64,000 bases of DNA, taken from contig NZ_FUYB01000022.1 of the NCBI RefSeq assembly GCF_900167255.1, forward strand, positions 1-64,000. The letters run 5' to 3'. Position numbers and translations under genes: made by a program. The notes under the pieces were generated by a model. It did not search any database. It had not been told where the DNA came from and was given only the letters and a program-made list of their open reading frames with translations. The first letter of the stretch is position 1. Each line of letters starts with the position of its first letter. The stretch comes from Thiothrix eikelboomii. Its GTDB lineage: Bacteria; Pseudomonadota; Gammaproteobacteria; Thiotrichales; Thiotrichaceae. Shown here piece after piece: positions 18,348 to 27,500 of the stretch.

Positions 18348-18835
18348 CTCCAAAACGCCCCTATTTACTTCGTGCTTTTTATGAGTGGATTGTTGACAAC
18401 AATATGACGCCCTATATCACTGTGGATGCGACGGCCGAAGAGGTGTCTGTGCCGCGTCAGCATGTGAAAGATGGGCGCATTGTTTTAAATATCAGTCCGA
18501 CTGCAGTACGTGATTTTGTCATGGACAATGATGCAGTGAGTTTTAGTGCACGTTTTAGTGGGGCGGCGTTTTATGTCTATTGTCCTATTTATTCTGTGTT
18601 AGCAGTTTATTCACGTGAGACGCAAGAAGGGGCCTCTTTCCCGCCGGATGAATATGCTCAAGTTAAACCGACTGTGGCTAAAGGGCCGAGCCTAGCGGCG
18701 GTGTCTACGCGAGCAGAAGAGACAGAGGAAGCTGATCTTGATAGTACTGAGGATCTGCCACCCGATGAACCTCCGCCTCCGAAAACGAATAAGCCTGCTT
18801 CAAAATCACGTCCTGCTTTACGTGTCGTTAAATAA
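18344..18835 (+). CDS. sspB: ClpXP protease specificity-enhancing factor SspB
   Basis: SspB delivers ssrA-tagged proteins to ClpXP. The 163-residue protein has the folded domain (about 1-110, with PYITVDATAEEVSVP and RIVLNISPTAV), a long acidic and proline-rich linker (about 120-150), and the short C-terminal ClpX-binding tail RPALRVVK. Translation is probably coupled to sspA through a four-base overlap. Confidence 0.94.
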   Translation: MTPKRPYLLRAFYEWIVDNNMTPYITVDATAEEVSVPRQHVKDGRIVLNISPTAVRDFVMDNDAVSFSARFSGAAFYVYCPIYSVLAVYSRETQEGASFPPDEYAQVKPTVAKGPSLAAVSTRAEETEEADLDSTEDLPPDEPPPPKTNKPASKSRPALRVVK

Positions 18836-18846
18836 TTAGCTGGAAT

Positions 18847-19332
18847 ATGATCTCACTGATCGCTGCCATGACTCGTGTTGAGCATGTAATCGGTGACCAA
18901 GGCAAGATGCCTTGGCATTTACCGGCTGATTTGGCTTGGTTCAAGCAAAATACTTTGAATAAGCCGATTATTATGGGGCGAAAAACTTGGCAGTCTTTAG
19001 GGCGAGCCTTACCGGGGCGGCGGAATATAGTGGTCTCAAGCGATACGAGTCTTAAACTAGCGCAGGTTGAATGTGTTCAGCACCCTCAAGCTGCCTTGGA
19101 TTTAGTCGCCGATAGCCCAGAAGTCATGATTATTGGTGGTGCGCAGTTATATACCTATTTTCTGCCTCAAGCACAGCGTATGTACTTAAGTTTCATTGAT
19201 GCTAAGCTCAAGGGTGATACGGTATTTCCAGCCTATCGAGCACAAGACTGGTGCTTGGTTCATGAACAAAACTTTTTAGCAGATGCTAAAAATCCCTATA
19301 ATTATTCGTTCACTCTCTACGAGCGCTTATGA
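18847..19332 (+). CDS. folA: Dihydrofolate reductase
   Basis: Reduces dihydrofolate with NADPH. The 161-residue protein has the active-site loop GKMPWHLPADLAWFK with W23 and the proton-donating D28, the NADPH-binding GRKTWQSLGRALPGR, and IIGGAQLY near residue 96-103. Standard chromosomal length and no visible resistance-type divergence. It starts 12 bases after sspB and overlaps the next gene by four bases, so these genes probably share a transcript. Confidence 0.95.
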   Translation: MISLIAAMTRVEHVIGDQGKMPWHLPADLAWFKQNTLNKPIIMGRKTWQSLGRALPGRRNIVVSSDTSLKLAQVECVQHPQAALDLVADSPEVMIIGGAQLYTYFLPQAQRMYLSFIDAKLKGDTVFPAYRAQDWCLVHEQNFLADAKNPYNYSFTLYERL

Positions 19333-20666
19333 GTAGCTTATTGATTGTTAATGCACAGTTGGTTAATGAAGGACGAATAGTTGAAGCGGATGTTTATATT
19401 AATGAGGGGCGAATTGAGGCCATCGGTGCATTAACAGGACAAGCGGCGAGTCAAGTCTTAGATGCGAAGGGGCGCTATCTTTTACCGGGGATGATTGATG
19501 ATCAAGTTCATTTTCGTGAACCCGGTTTGACGAACAAGGGTGATTTGATTACTGAGACTCGTGCTGCTGTGGCGGGGGGAATTACCAGTTTTTTGGATAT
19601 GCCAAATACCGAGCCACCTACCTTGTCTAATGAGTTATTAAAAGAAAAACACCAACTAGCTGTAGGTCGGTCTTTAGCGAATTATGGTTTCTATCTGGGG
19701 GCATCGAGCGAGAATATTGAGCTGATTAAATCCCTTGATGTGCAATTGGCTTGTGGAGTGAATGTTTTTGTTGGTTCTTCTTGTGCTAGTAAATTAGTCG
19801 ATGACCCCGATGTACTGCGGGAAATTTTAACCAGTTCCCCCGTGTTAGTGGCTGCCCATTGCGAAGATATGCCATTGATCGCTGAGAATGAGGAGAGTTA
19901 TCGGAGTATCTACGGTGATGCTGTGCCGTTTGAGCTGCATGGTGTGATTCGTAGTGATGAGGCTTGTTATCTAGCAGCAGCACGTCTGCTTGAAGTGGCG
20001 CATGATTGTAAGGCGCGGGTACATATTCTGCATATTTCTTCAGCTAAAGAATTAGAGTTATTCTCAGCAGCGAGTATGGCTGAAAAGCTGATTACTGCGG
20101 AAGTTTGCCCCCATTATTTGCATTTTTCTGATGAGGATTATGCTAGTCAACAGGGCTTATTAAAGTGTAATCCAGCGATTAAAACGATTGAGGATCGTGC
20201 GGCCTTGATTCAAGGTTTATTGGAGGGGCATTTAGATATTATCGGTAGTGCTCATGCCCCGCATCTATTCACTGAAAAGCAAGGTTCGAATTATTTTAAA
20301 ACACCAGCAGGGATGCCAATGGTGCAAGATGCCCTGCTATCTCTATTAGAAAACTATCAAGATGGCATTTTTAGTCTAGAGTTCATCGTTGAAAAAACTA
20401 GCCATGCCGTCGCTCAGCTATTTAGTATCCAAGAGCGTGGCTTTATTCGTGAGGGTTATTGGGCTGATTTGGTTTTAGTGGATTTAGAGCAGCCCCATGT
20501 GGCGAGTCAGGCGCAGGCCTTCGCTAAATGTGCATGGACTCCTTATGACGGCTACCCATTTCGTTCGAGTATTGCCGCCACCCTCGTGAATGGTGAGTTA
20601 GTTTGGCATGAAGGGCGGCTTCTGGAACGCTCACCGAGAGGGCAAGCTCTCCAGTTCATCCGCTAA
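19329..20666 (+). CDS. Dihydroorotase-like amidohydrolase with altered active site
   Basis: A 445-residue amidohydrolase of the class I dihydroorotase type, with PGMIDDQVHFREPG, AHCED, RVHILHIS, AEVCPHYLH and a C-terminal AxLV-type tail. Three expected active-site residues differ. The first histidine of the metal HxH is glutamine (Q59, in DQVHF), which I believe some related subfamilies share. The carboxylated lysine position (usually in GIKLFMG) is N145 in GVNVFVG. The catalytic aspartate of DHAPH is A308 in SAHAPH. It may be a non-catalytic or repurposed homologue. The four-base overlap with folA suggests co-expression. Confidence 0.75.
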   Translation: MSSLLIVNAQLVNEGRIVEADVYINEGRIEAIGALTGQAASQVLDAKGRYLLPGMIDDQVHFREPGLTNKGDLITETRAAVAGGITSFLDMPNTEPPTLSNELLKEKHQLAVGRSLANYGFYLGASSENIELIKSLDVQLACGVNVFVGSSCASKLVDDPDVLREILTSSPVLVAAHCEDMPLIAENEESYRSIYGDAVPFELHGVIRSDEACYLAAARLLEVAHDCKARVHILHISSAKELELFSAASMAEKLITAEVCPHYLHFSDEDYASQQGLLKCNPAIKTIEDRAALIQGLLEGHLDIIGSAHAPHLFTEKQGSNYFKTPAGMPMVQDALLSLLENYQDGIFSLEFIVEKTSHAVAQLFSIQERGFIREGYWADLVLVDLEQPHVASQAQAFAKCAWTPYDGYPFRSSIAATLVNGELVWHEGRLLERSPRGQALQFIR

Positions 20667-20674
20667 GGTCTAGG

Positions 20675-21562
20675 CTAAGCTAGCTCACGAACCACCCGAA
20701 ACCCTAAATTTGTGTCTAATTCATCAAGATAGCGTTTCTTCCGTGCGGCACTTCTGGCTAAAACCGCAGGATCGAACCACGAGCCACCTTTGGTCACATA
20801 CCAATAAGGATTGCCGTGGTGGCTCGGGCTACCATCGCGATACGCCCCTAAATGCGATGGAGTCCAATGCGTACTGGTAAATTCCCACACATTGCCATGC
20901 ACTTCATACAAGCCCCATTGATTAGGTTCGCGTAGCCCGACCTCACTGGCACTGACCGAAGGAATACAGCGAGGTAAATACCAGCGCTTTTTCTCAGCAG
21001 CTTCTTGATAGGGAAAAATGGGATTAAAATTAACTTCTTTGCAGCTAACGGTACTGCCATAACAAAACGGCGTCGTCGTACCTGCTCGTGCCGCATATTC
21101 CCATTCGGGTTCGGTAGGCAGTCGATAGCGGTATCCCGTTTGTTCACTCAGCCAGTTTAAATACAATTTTATATCACTCATCCGTATATTGATCACCGGA
21201 TAGCGTCCTTGATGCCAAATCAATTCAGGACGTTTTTGCCACTCGGTGGCCGTCCGAAACAGTTCAAACTCTTCAGCCATGATGGGCAGTTGACCGATGG
21301 CAAAGTCATAGTCTAAACGAATCATATGTTGTGGATATTCTTCGCGGCGATGACCAAATTCAGTCTGCGTAGATCCCATTTCAAATTGACCCGCTGGGAT
21401 CACTGCTAATTTAGGGCCGTTTAGGCCAGACTTTAGCTGATCCTGAAAAAAAGTCGTCAAGCCATACTGGCCAGCGGTTTGATTTTGTAGCGTCTTTAAT
21501 TGCTGCGTATCCAATGCCTGAACAAAGGGTAGGCTGGAGGTAACTAGGTCTAGGGCTTCCAT
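20675..21562 (-). CDS. SUMF1/FGE-fold protein lacking catalytic cysteines
   Basis: A 295-residue formylglycine-generating-enzyme fold protein. Signatures include PAGQFEMGS near residue 55-64, YRLPTEPEWEYAARAG, EVHGNVWEF, and GGSWFD followed by LGFRVVRE at the C-terminus. True sulfatase-activating enzymes have two cysteines after the GGS motif; here that stretch contains none, and the only cysteines are elsewhere (near 168-195). So it probably does not make formylglycine. It has no signal peptide. It converges on the dihydroorotase-like gene with eight bases between them. Confidence 0.8.
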   Translation of the reverse strand: MEALDLVTSSLPFVQALDTQQLKTLQNQTAGQYGLTTFFQDQLKSGLNGPKLAVIPAGQFEMGSTQTEFGHRREEYPQHMIRLDYDFAIGQLPIMAEEFELFRTATEWQKRPELIWHQGRYPVINIRMSDIKLYLNWLSEQTGYRYRLPTEPEWEYAARAGTTTPFCYGSTVSCKEVNFNPIFPYQEAAEKKRWYLPRCIPSVSASEVGLREPNQWGLYEVHGNVWEFTSTHWTPSHLGAYRDGSPSHHGNPYWYVTKGGSWFDPAVLARSAARKKRYLDELDTNLGFRVVRELA

Positions 21563-21690
21563 AGGTAGGTCATTAACAATGATTAATCGAGATCAACCCA
21601 ATCTACCACTCATTTTCTCCTGCTAGCAACCTCGTTTGTAAATATATGGTCTACACTTCTAATGTATGGGTGATAAGGGTGGGCTTAAAT

Positions 21691-21882
21691 ATGGACATTT
21701 ATCCAGATAATCAAGACAACACACAACAATCCTCGTATCTCGAAACGGCTAGGCGCTTATTAGATGGTCTGATTTTGTATCGCTTAGAGCTAGGTGAGGC
21801 CGGACGACACTTGGAGTTGTTGTTAAGGTATAGTGGGGTTGCTGCGAGTACTGACTTGCCTTGTTCAAAAAGCGTTCATTAA
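21691..21882 (+). CDS. Small unrecognised ORF
   Basis: A 63-codon frame starting at ATG 21691 after a purine-rich stretch (AAGGGTGGG). The protein has an acidic, polar N-terminus and a helix-prone middle (TARRLLDGLILYRLELGEAGRHLELLLRY, which I note only as leucine-rich and amphipathic). The frame also stays open to an upstream ATG at 21646. I do not recognise it. It lies 119 bases before the pilus cluster on the same strand and might be a small regulator or a chance frame. Confidence 0.35.
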   Translation: MDIYPDNQDNTQQSSYLETARRLLDGLILYRLELGEAGRHLELLLRYSGVAASTDLPCSKSVH

Positions 21883-21968
21883 TTGCTTTTCATAATTAAT
21901 TGTAATAGATTATATCAAAATTATCTATTCCCTGAGTTTAGGGTAAGATTTATAGTGTTGTTTGACTA

Positions 21969-21982
21969 ACGAGCTTTCTCGT
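21969..21982 (+). promoter_or_regulatory. Small hairpin before the first pilV gene
   Basis: ACGAG (21969-21973) and CTCGT (21978-21982) form a five-base-pair stem with a CTTT loop, immediately followed by AAGG and then an A-rich run to the ATG at 22002. It would lie against the ribosome site of the first pilus gene. The AT-rich region just upstream (21885-21960) probably holds the promoter, but no clear -35/-10 pair stands out. Confidence 0.3.
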
Positions 21983-22001
21983 AAGGTTATAAAAAAAATA
22001 A

Positions 22002-22535
22002 ATGAAGCGTAAACCCCGACGCTCGCAAGCTGGCTTTAACTTGCTTGAAGTATTGATTGCTACCTTAGTCTTGTCACTAGGCTTGTTAGGCTTAGCTGGC
22101 TTGCAAGTCGGTAGTCTTAAAGCGACCCAAAATGCATCTTTAAAGCAGGGTGCTACCTTGGTTTTATATGACTTACTCGAGCGGATGCGCAGTAATCGAC
22201 AGGCGGTTTTGGCGGGTAATTATGTGCAAACGACGCACTGTGCTGCCTCACCACCGGCTGCTTGTAGTACGACTTGTTCACCTGCTGAGCAAGCGAGTCA
22301 TGATCTGTATCAGGCACTTTGCCTGAATAATTCTCAGCGCTTACCTGCCGGGCAATTAGTGATTACTTGCCCGACTGGAGGGGATTGTGGCTTAGGCTTA
22401 CATTTCTTACTCACTTGGGAGGAGCGTTTAGAGCAGCGAGGTATCCAAGCATCGCCTGCTAGTTCGACCACGGGGCAAGCTACTGCAGAAAAAGAACAGG
22501 ATGCCATCAGTTTAGAAATGGATGCTGTGATTTAA
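22002..22535 (+). CDS. pilV: Type IV pilus minor pilin PilV (set 1)
   Basis: A 177-residue minor prepilin. Prepilin peptidase would cut after G11 in QAG/FNLLEV, leaving the N-methylated phenylalanine and the conserved glutamate at mature position 5 (E16). The hydrophobic helix is about 12-35, and GLAGLQVGSLKATQNAS and LLERMRSNRQAVLAGNY are PilV signatures. Six cysteines lie in the globular part. It begins the first of two tandem minor-pilin sets. PilV is a priming or modifying component of the pilus tip complex with PilW, PilX and PilY1. Confidence 0.9.
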   Translation: MKRKPRRSQAGFNLLEVLIATLVLSLGLLGLAGLQVGSLKATQNASLKQGATLVLYDLLERMRSNRQAVLAGNYVQTTHCAASPPAACSTTCSPAEQASHDLYQALCLNNSQRLPAGQLVITCPTGGDCGLGLHFLLTWEERLEQRGIQASPASSTTGQATAEKEQDAISLEMDAVI

Positions 22536-22537
22536 GT

Positions 22538-23503
22538 ATGATGATAAAAATAACAAATTCTTTCCGGCAACAAGGTTTCTCTCTCATTGAGCTGATGATC
22601 GCTCTCATGTTGGGTGTATTCCTTCTCGCCAGTCTGGCCACCGTGTATCTCAGTAGCAAGGAAACCTATGCCCTGCGTGATCAAATCTCAGAAATGGATG
22701 AAAATGCACGTATTGCCATCAAAGCCTTGCGGACTCATATTGAAAGCGCAGGTTATACATCGGAGGTCGGTGGGGTTCAATTAGAAAACTACTTATTACC
22801 GACGGGCTTCGTTGCGCAAGCAGTGACTTGTCCGAATGGAAATACTAATGTAATCAATCCCAGTAAAATAGCCAGCTCGGCGGATGGCACTACGCTTGGC
22901 TCAGCCACTTTAACGACTAATCAGATCATGGCGCGAGCCGATAGTATTGGCCTCTCTTTCCTTGCTGATGATCAGAGCTTTAAAGATTGTACCGGTTCTT
23001 CTTGGAAAAATCGTTGTACCGTTGATCCTGATGCGAGTCTCAGTGATTGGGCGAGTCAAAGTGCTCAGGCACAGACCACGCGGCGGGTCTATAGCTCTTT
23101 TAAAATTCAAAAAAATGCTAGCCGTAATAATAGTGTGGGCGAGGGCATTCCAGAGTTGATTTGTGGTGGCTCACTCAATTCTTTAGCCCAACCTTGGGCG
23201 CAGGGAATAGAAAATATACAAATCCGTTATGGTGTAGATGTTTTGCCAAACCCTGTACCGATTGGCCAGAAAAAACAATGGCAAGTTGATCAGTATTGGA
23301 GTGCCACAGAAGTCACTGCGAATAATGCTTGGGATCAGGTCGCTTTAGTCCAGCTGGCTTTATTAGTCAGGACGATAGATCCAGTGTTTAAGCAGGCAGA
23401 AACTGAAACCTATCAATTATTTGATCAGCAAATTCAAACCGCAGACCGCTATAAGCGTTCTGTTTATACGACCACGATTTATTTAAGAAATATTACTCGC
23501 TGA
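22538..23503 (+). CDS. pilW: Type IV pilus assembly protein PilW (set 1)
   Basis: A 321-residue minor prepilin with the cleavage site QQG/FSLIEL (after G13; E18 is mature position 5) and a hydrophobic helix (about 14-38). The DENARIAIKALRTHIESAGY stretch just after the helix is characteristic of PilW. The long globular C-terminal domain is typical. It lies two bases after pilV and one base before pilX. It is expected to form part of the pilus tip or priming complex. Confidence 0.9.
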   Translation: MMIKITNSFRQQGFSLIELMIALMLGVFLLASLATVYLSSKETYALRDQISEMDENARIAIKALRTHIESAGYTSEVGGVQLENYLLPTGFVAQAVTCPNGNTNVINPSKIASSADGTTLGSATLTTNQIMARADSIGLSFLADDQSFKDCTGSSWKNRCTVDPDASLSDWASQSAQAQTTRRVYSSFKIQKNASRNNSVGEGIPELICGGSLNSLAQPWAQGIENIQIRYGVDVLPNPVPIGQKKQWQVDQYWSATEVTANNAWDQVALVQLALLVRTIDPVFKQAETETYQLFDQQIQTADRYKRSVYTTTIYLRNITR

Positions 23504-23504
23504 T

Positions 23505-24032
23505 ATGAGAATGAAAACTTATTTGAGACTTACTCGTCGTCGCTCACAGCAAGGATCTACCTTACTTTGGGGCTTGTCTATCCTGTTAGTAATGTCTGTC
23601 ATTGGGGTGACAGCTGCACGGATGGGGGTGACTGATACGCGCATTGTGGGGAATGAAACGTACAGCATGATCGCTTATCAAGGGGCCGAATCCCAGCTCA
23701 ACTTAGTCCGTCCCCCCTTAGAAATGTTGGCCCCGGCTAATTCACTGGCCTTCATAAAATTGACGATGGAGCAAGCTACCAAAACCTTTGTTGTACCACA
23801 AACAAATACGGAGGTCTTGTTTCATACTGATAAGCTGAACACTAGTTTAAAAGTACAACATGATGGGTTTTTGGAGCAGTGTCCCCCTTTAGAAACGTCG
23901 ATGAGTGTTGAGATGAATGGTGATAGATACCGTTGCTCTTTATTCATTATTGATGCAGACAGTCGCTTTCAAAGCACTGGCGCACGTAGTTTGCACAAAA
24001 TGGGGATAGTCCATTTTATGCCTTCGTCATAA
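23505..24032 (+). CDS. pilX: Type IV pilus assembly protein PilX (set 1)
   Basis: A 175-residue PilX-type minor pilin. After a basic N-terminus, cleavage is expected at QQG/STLLWG (G17). As in other PilX proteins the glutamate at mature position 5 is absent. The N-terminal helix is followed by RMGVTDTRIVGNETYSMIAYQGAES, whose DTRIVGN and GAE elements mark the family. It is the shortest and least conserved component of the set. Confidence 0.85.
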   Translation: MRMKTYLRLTRRRSQQGSTLLWGLSILLVMSVIGVTAARMGVTDTRIVGNETYSMIAYQGAESQLNLVRPPLEMLAPANSLAFIKLTMEQATKTFVVPQTNTEVLFHTDKLNTSLKVQHDGFLEQCPPLETSMSVEMNGDRYRCSLFIIDADSRFQSTGARSLHKMGIVHFMPSS

Positions 24033-24037
24033 ATTAA

Positions 24038-24066
24038 TTTAATAAAAAAAATATTTACTGTATGAT
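24038..24066 (+). promoter_or_regulatory. Candidate internal promoter before pilE
   Basis: TTTAAT (24038-24043) and TATGAT (24061-24066) are separated by 17 bases in an AT-rich gap of 72 bases, the largest gap within the first pilin set. It could give pilE and pilY1 separate expression. The -35 match is weak. Confidence 0.35.
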
Positions 24067-24104
24067 CAAGTTAGCCGAATAATAATTAAAACTTAAGGTT
24101 AAAT

Positions 24105-24539
24105 ATGCTCAGTCATCGACCACAAAGCGGTTTTACTCTAATTGAAATGATGATTGTCGTGGCAATCATGGGGATTATTGCTGCATTTGCCTATCCTAGT
24201 TATGTAGAGCAAGTAAGAAAAAGTAAGCGCTCTGATGCAAAAGTTGCCTTACAACAAATTGCTCAACGCCAAGAATCCCATTTTGTTAAAAATTATAGCT
24301 ATGCGACTAGCTTAACCGCTTTAGGCTACGCCGCAGATACGATTCCTAGTCCAGAAAACGAATACGACATTACGATTAGTGCAGCGACCGCAACCAGTTA
24401 CATTTTAAAAGCGACCCCCGCGAGCACTTCTGGACAAGCCAAGGATAGTCAATGTGCTAGTTTCACCTTGGATCAGATGGGTCGACGAGTCGCCAAAAAT
24501 AGCTCGGATGTGGTCATGACCGATCAATGTTGGCGTTAA
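24105..24539 (+). CDS. pilE: Type IV pilin PilE-like minor pilin
   Basis: A 144-residue prepilin with the cleavage site QSG/FTLIEMM (after G9; E14 is mature position 5), a standard hydrophobic helix (about 10-33) and AYPSYVEQVRKSKRSDAKVA, a PilE-type sequence. The C-terminal cysteines (QCASFTLDQMGRR and DQCWR) form the usual disulfide loop. Found as the only pilE in the two sets. It is more likely a minor PilE than the major pilin, given its place next to pilY1. Confidence 0.88.
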   Translation: MLSHRPQSGFTLIEMMIVVAIMGIIAAFAYPSYVEQVRKSKRSDAKVALQQIAQRQESHFVKNYSYATSLTALGYAADTIPSPENEYDITISAATATSYILKATPASTSGQAKDSQCASFTLDQMGRRVAKNSSDVVMTDQCWR

Positions 24540-24576
24540 CCCGCGTTTAGAAAAAAATAATAAGAGTGCTGCAGGC

Positions 24577-27500
24577 ATGCGAAAAATAAGCAGATTTTTG
24601 TGTCTAATCCGGCAAGCTAGCTTGAGTTTGATCTTAAGCAGCTTAGCGCTACCAGTATTAGCAGATGAAACCGAAATTTTTTCGCAAAATCAAGCCAGTA
24701 AAGTGGATGCCAATGTGCTGTTTTTGCTAGATGCTTCAGGCAGTATGAAAAAAATCCTGTCAAATAGTGGCGGGCGCTCACGGATGGAGGTCTTACAGTC
24801 GACTTTTCGTGATGTTCTCAATGATGCCCCGACTAATGTGAATATTGGTCTGATGCATTATGCCAATGCTAGTTTCCTGCCTTCATACAGCTGGAATTCA
24901 ATTAAAGGTATCAGTTTTCCAATTTCACCGATTGATCAGCAAGCTTCAACGATTATTGGTTCAGCTGCCAGTAGCGATAATTTGATTGATCCACCGCTTG
25001 GGATGCCAGTACGAACCTTCTTAGCGGATGTGGTGGATAGCTGGCAAGCGGCAGGGTATACCCCAATTGTTGATTCTTTATACGAGGCGGCACGTTATTT
25101 TCGTGGAGAAAGTTTAGTCTGGGGTAAGCATGAGGCTGCTTATAGTTGGGCGGCACACCCATCGACTTATACCGGTAGTTTAGCGTGTACGAGCCAGCAT
25201 CAAGAGGAGTGTAGCCCCGATTGGGGAACTTGTAATGCTACGGCTGATTTAAGCCCCGGTGCTTGTACAACACGCCAATACAGTGAATGTTGTCAGTGGG
25301 AAACAGCGGCGGATGGCTCACAATCTTGTAAAAATAATAATTATAGTTGCACAGTCAGTGTGAACTTTTGCCAACACACTATTTGTGATGCGTATAGTGG
25401 TAATCCAGTTTATAAATCACCGATTGAGCATAGTTGTCAGGCAAATTATTTAGTCTTGATGTCAGACGGTAAGCCTGAATACCCTTATTGGAATGGCGTT
25501 ACGGCAGATGGTACCGCACGTTATCCAGAATCAGTTGCACCAACCCATGTCTATAATACGGCGCTGGTGCCACCGATGTTGCCGGACATGGATAATACGC
25601 ATTTTCCGGTAACGGTATCGAGTTTAATCTCTAGTGCTTGTACCGATGCACCTGTGGGTTATCAAAGTGGTAAATGTGGTGCAGAGTTAACAAATTTTCT
25701 GGCCAATGAAGATCAATCGACGACGATTGCTGGTAAGCAAGTGGTTAAGACTTTTACGGTTGCTTTCGGTATGGCTGATGAACCCGCCGGTACCAGTTAT
25801 TTAGCACAGTTAGCTACCGCCGAAAATGGTGCTTATACCGCTGATAATCCGCAAGAATTAGCCACTGCTTTTAATCAGATTTTGACCGATGTACAGAAAG
25901 ACTCTTTATCTTTCAGTTCACCGAGCTTTGTTGTTGATCAATCTAATTTATTATCACATGAAAACAATGTATATATGCCTGTGTTTGACTCAAGTCAGAC
26001 TGCCATGTGGTCAGGCAATTTACGTAAGTTTACCGTCAATGATGCAGGTGAGATTTTAGGTGCAACTGGCTCATCAGTTTTAAATACCGATGGTAGTTTA
26101 AGCACTCATGCCCAGGATCTTTGGTCAAGTACTTCGCATGGTAGCGATGTAAGCTTAGGGGGGGCTGCGAATAAGCTCCCAAGCCCTGCTAATCGAGTTT
26201 TATACACAGATGCAGGTGGACTCAATTTAGTGTCAATCAGTCCCAATACGACGAGTATCACGGCTAATTTATTAGGTCCTAGCGGAACCTTCACCACTCA
26301 GCACCATCTATTACTGACCAGTTATTTTTATTCTAACTTACCAGCAGGTACGAGTTGCTGGGGGAGCTATACCAATTGTGATGGTAACCGCCGCTTTGTT
26401 TTGGGTAATCCTTATACAGGCTCAGGTTGTGTCAATATTGCTGAGGTGACTACCTGTTCAGCTTCCACGATTTCAGCAGAGCAACGCACTAAGCTGCTGA
26501 ATTTTATTCGGGGCTACAAAGACGGGGATGTCAATGCAGGGGCAAGAAATCACTTAGGGGATAGTTTAAATAGTAAAGCAGTCGTGGTGGACTATGGCAA
26601 TAATGTAGTCCGAGTACTGCTAGCGACTAATGAAGGTTTTTTGCATGCTTTTGATGCGGAATCAGGGGTTGAAAAATGGGCTTTTATGCCAGAGTCCTTG
26701 CTAAAAAATGCCAAGGCATTTTTAGATAATCAAGCGGATAGCCAACATATCTACGGTATTGATGGCAGCCCAACAATTTGGCGAGTGGATCACAATCTGA
26801 ATGGCATTATTGAACTCAACCCCACTCAAGATTACAACGGGGATGGCGAGATCAATGCGGAGGATGCTGATAGTATTAAGCTGTATTTCGGTTTGCGCCG
26901 TGGTGGACGCATGTATTACGGCATGGATATTAGTTCAGCAGATAGCCCAAGTATCCTGTGGAAGTTAGCACCGACGGCGAGTTCGGGCGCTATCAGCAGT
27001 GCTTTTGGTGAACTGGGCGAAACTTGGTCTAAACCGACACTTTCTAAGTTACGAGTTGCGGCGGGTGACGGTACGCAGCAGTCGATATTAAAGCAAGTTC
27101 TGGTTTTTGGTGGCGGTTATGATCCCCGCAAAGACGAAGAAGATATAACTAAGCGTTTACCTGATCAATGGGGTCGTGATGTTTTCATCGTCGATGCTAA
27201 TTCAGGTAGCCTGCTCTGGTCTTTGCGTAAGGGGTATTATGGGGTTTCCGGTACTCAATCGCCTATTACGGACTCGACTAGCCTCACGCATAGTATTACG
27301 GGTGATATTCGTATTCTCGATATGGATAATAATGGTGCTTTGGATCGCCTGTATTTCGCGGATACTGGCGGTAATGTCTGGCGTGTGGATATGGATGTCG
27401 ATGTAAGGGATACAGATTCGAGCACTTATTATGACTATAGCAAGGCTCAGCTGACTCAATTAGCTAGCCTCGGAGGGGATAATAGCACGCAAGATCATCG

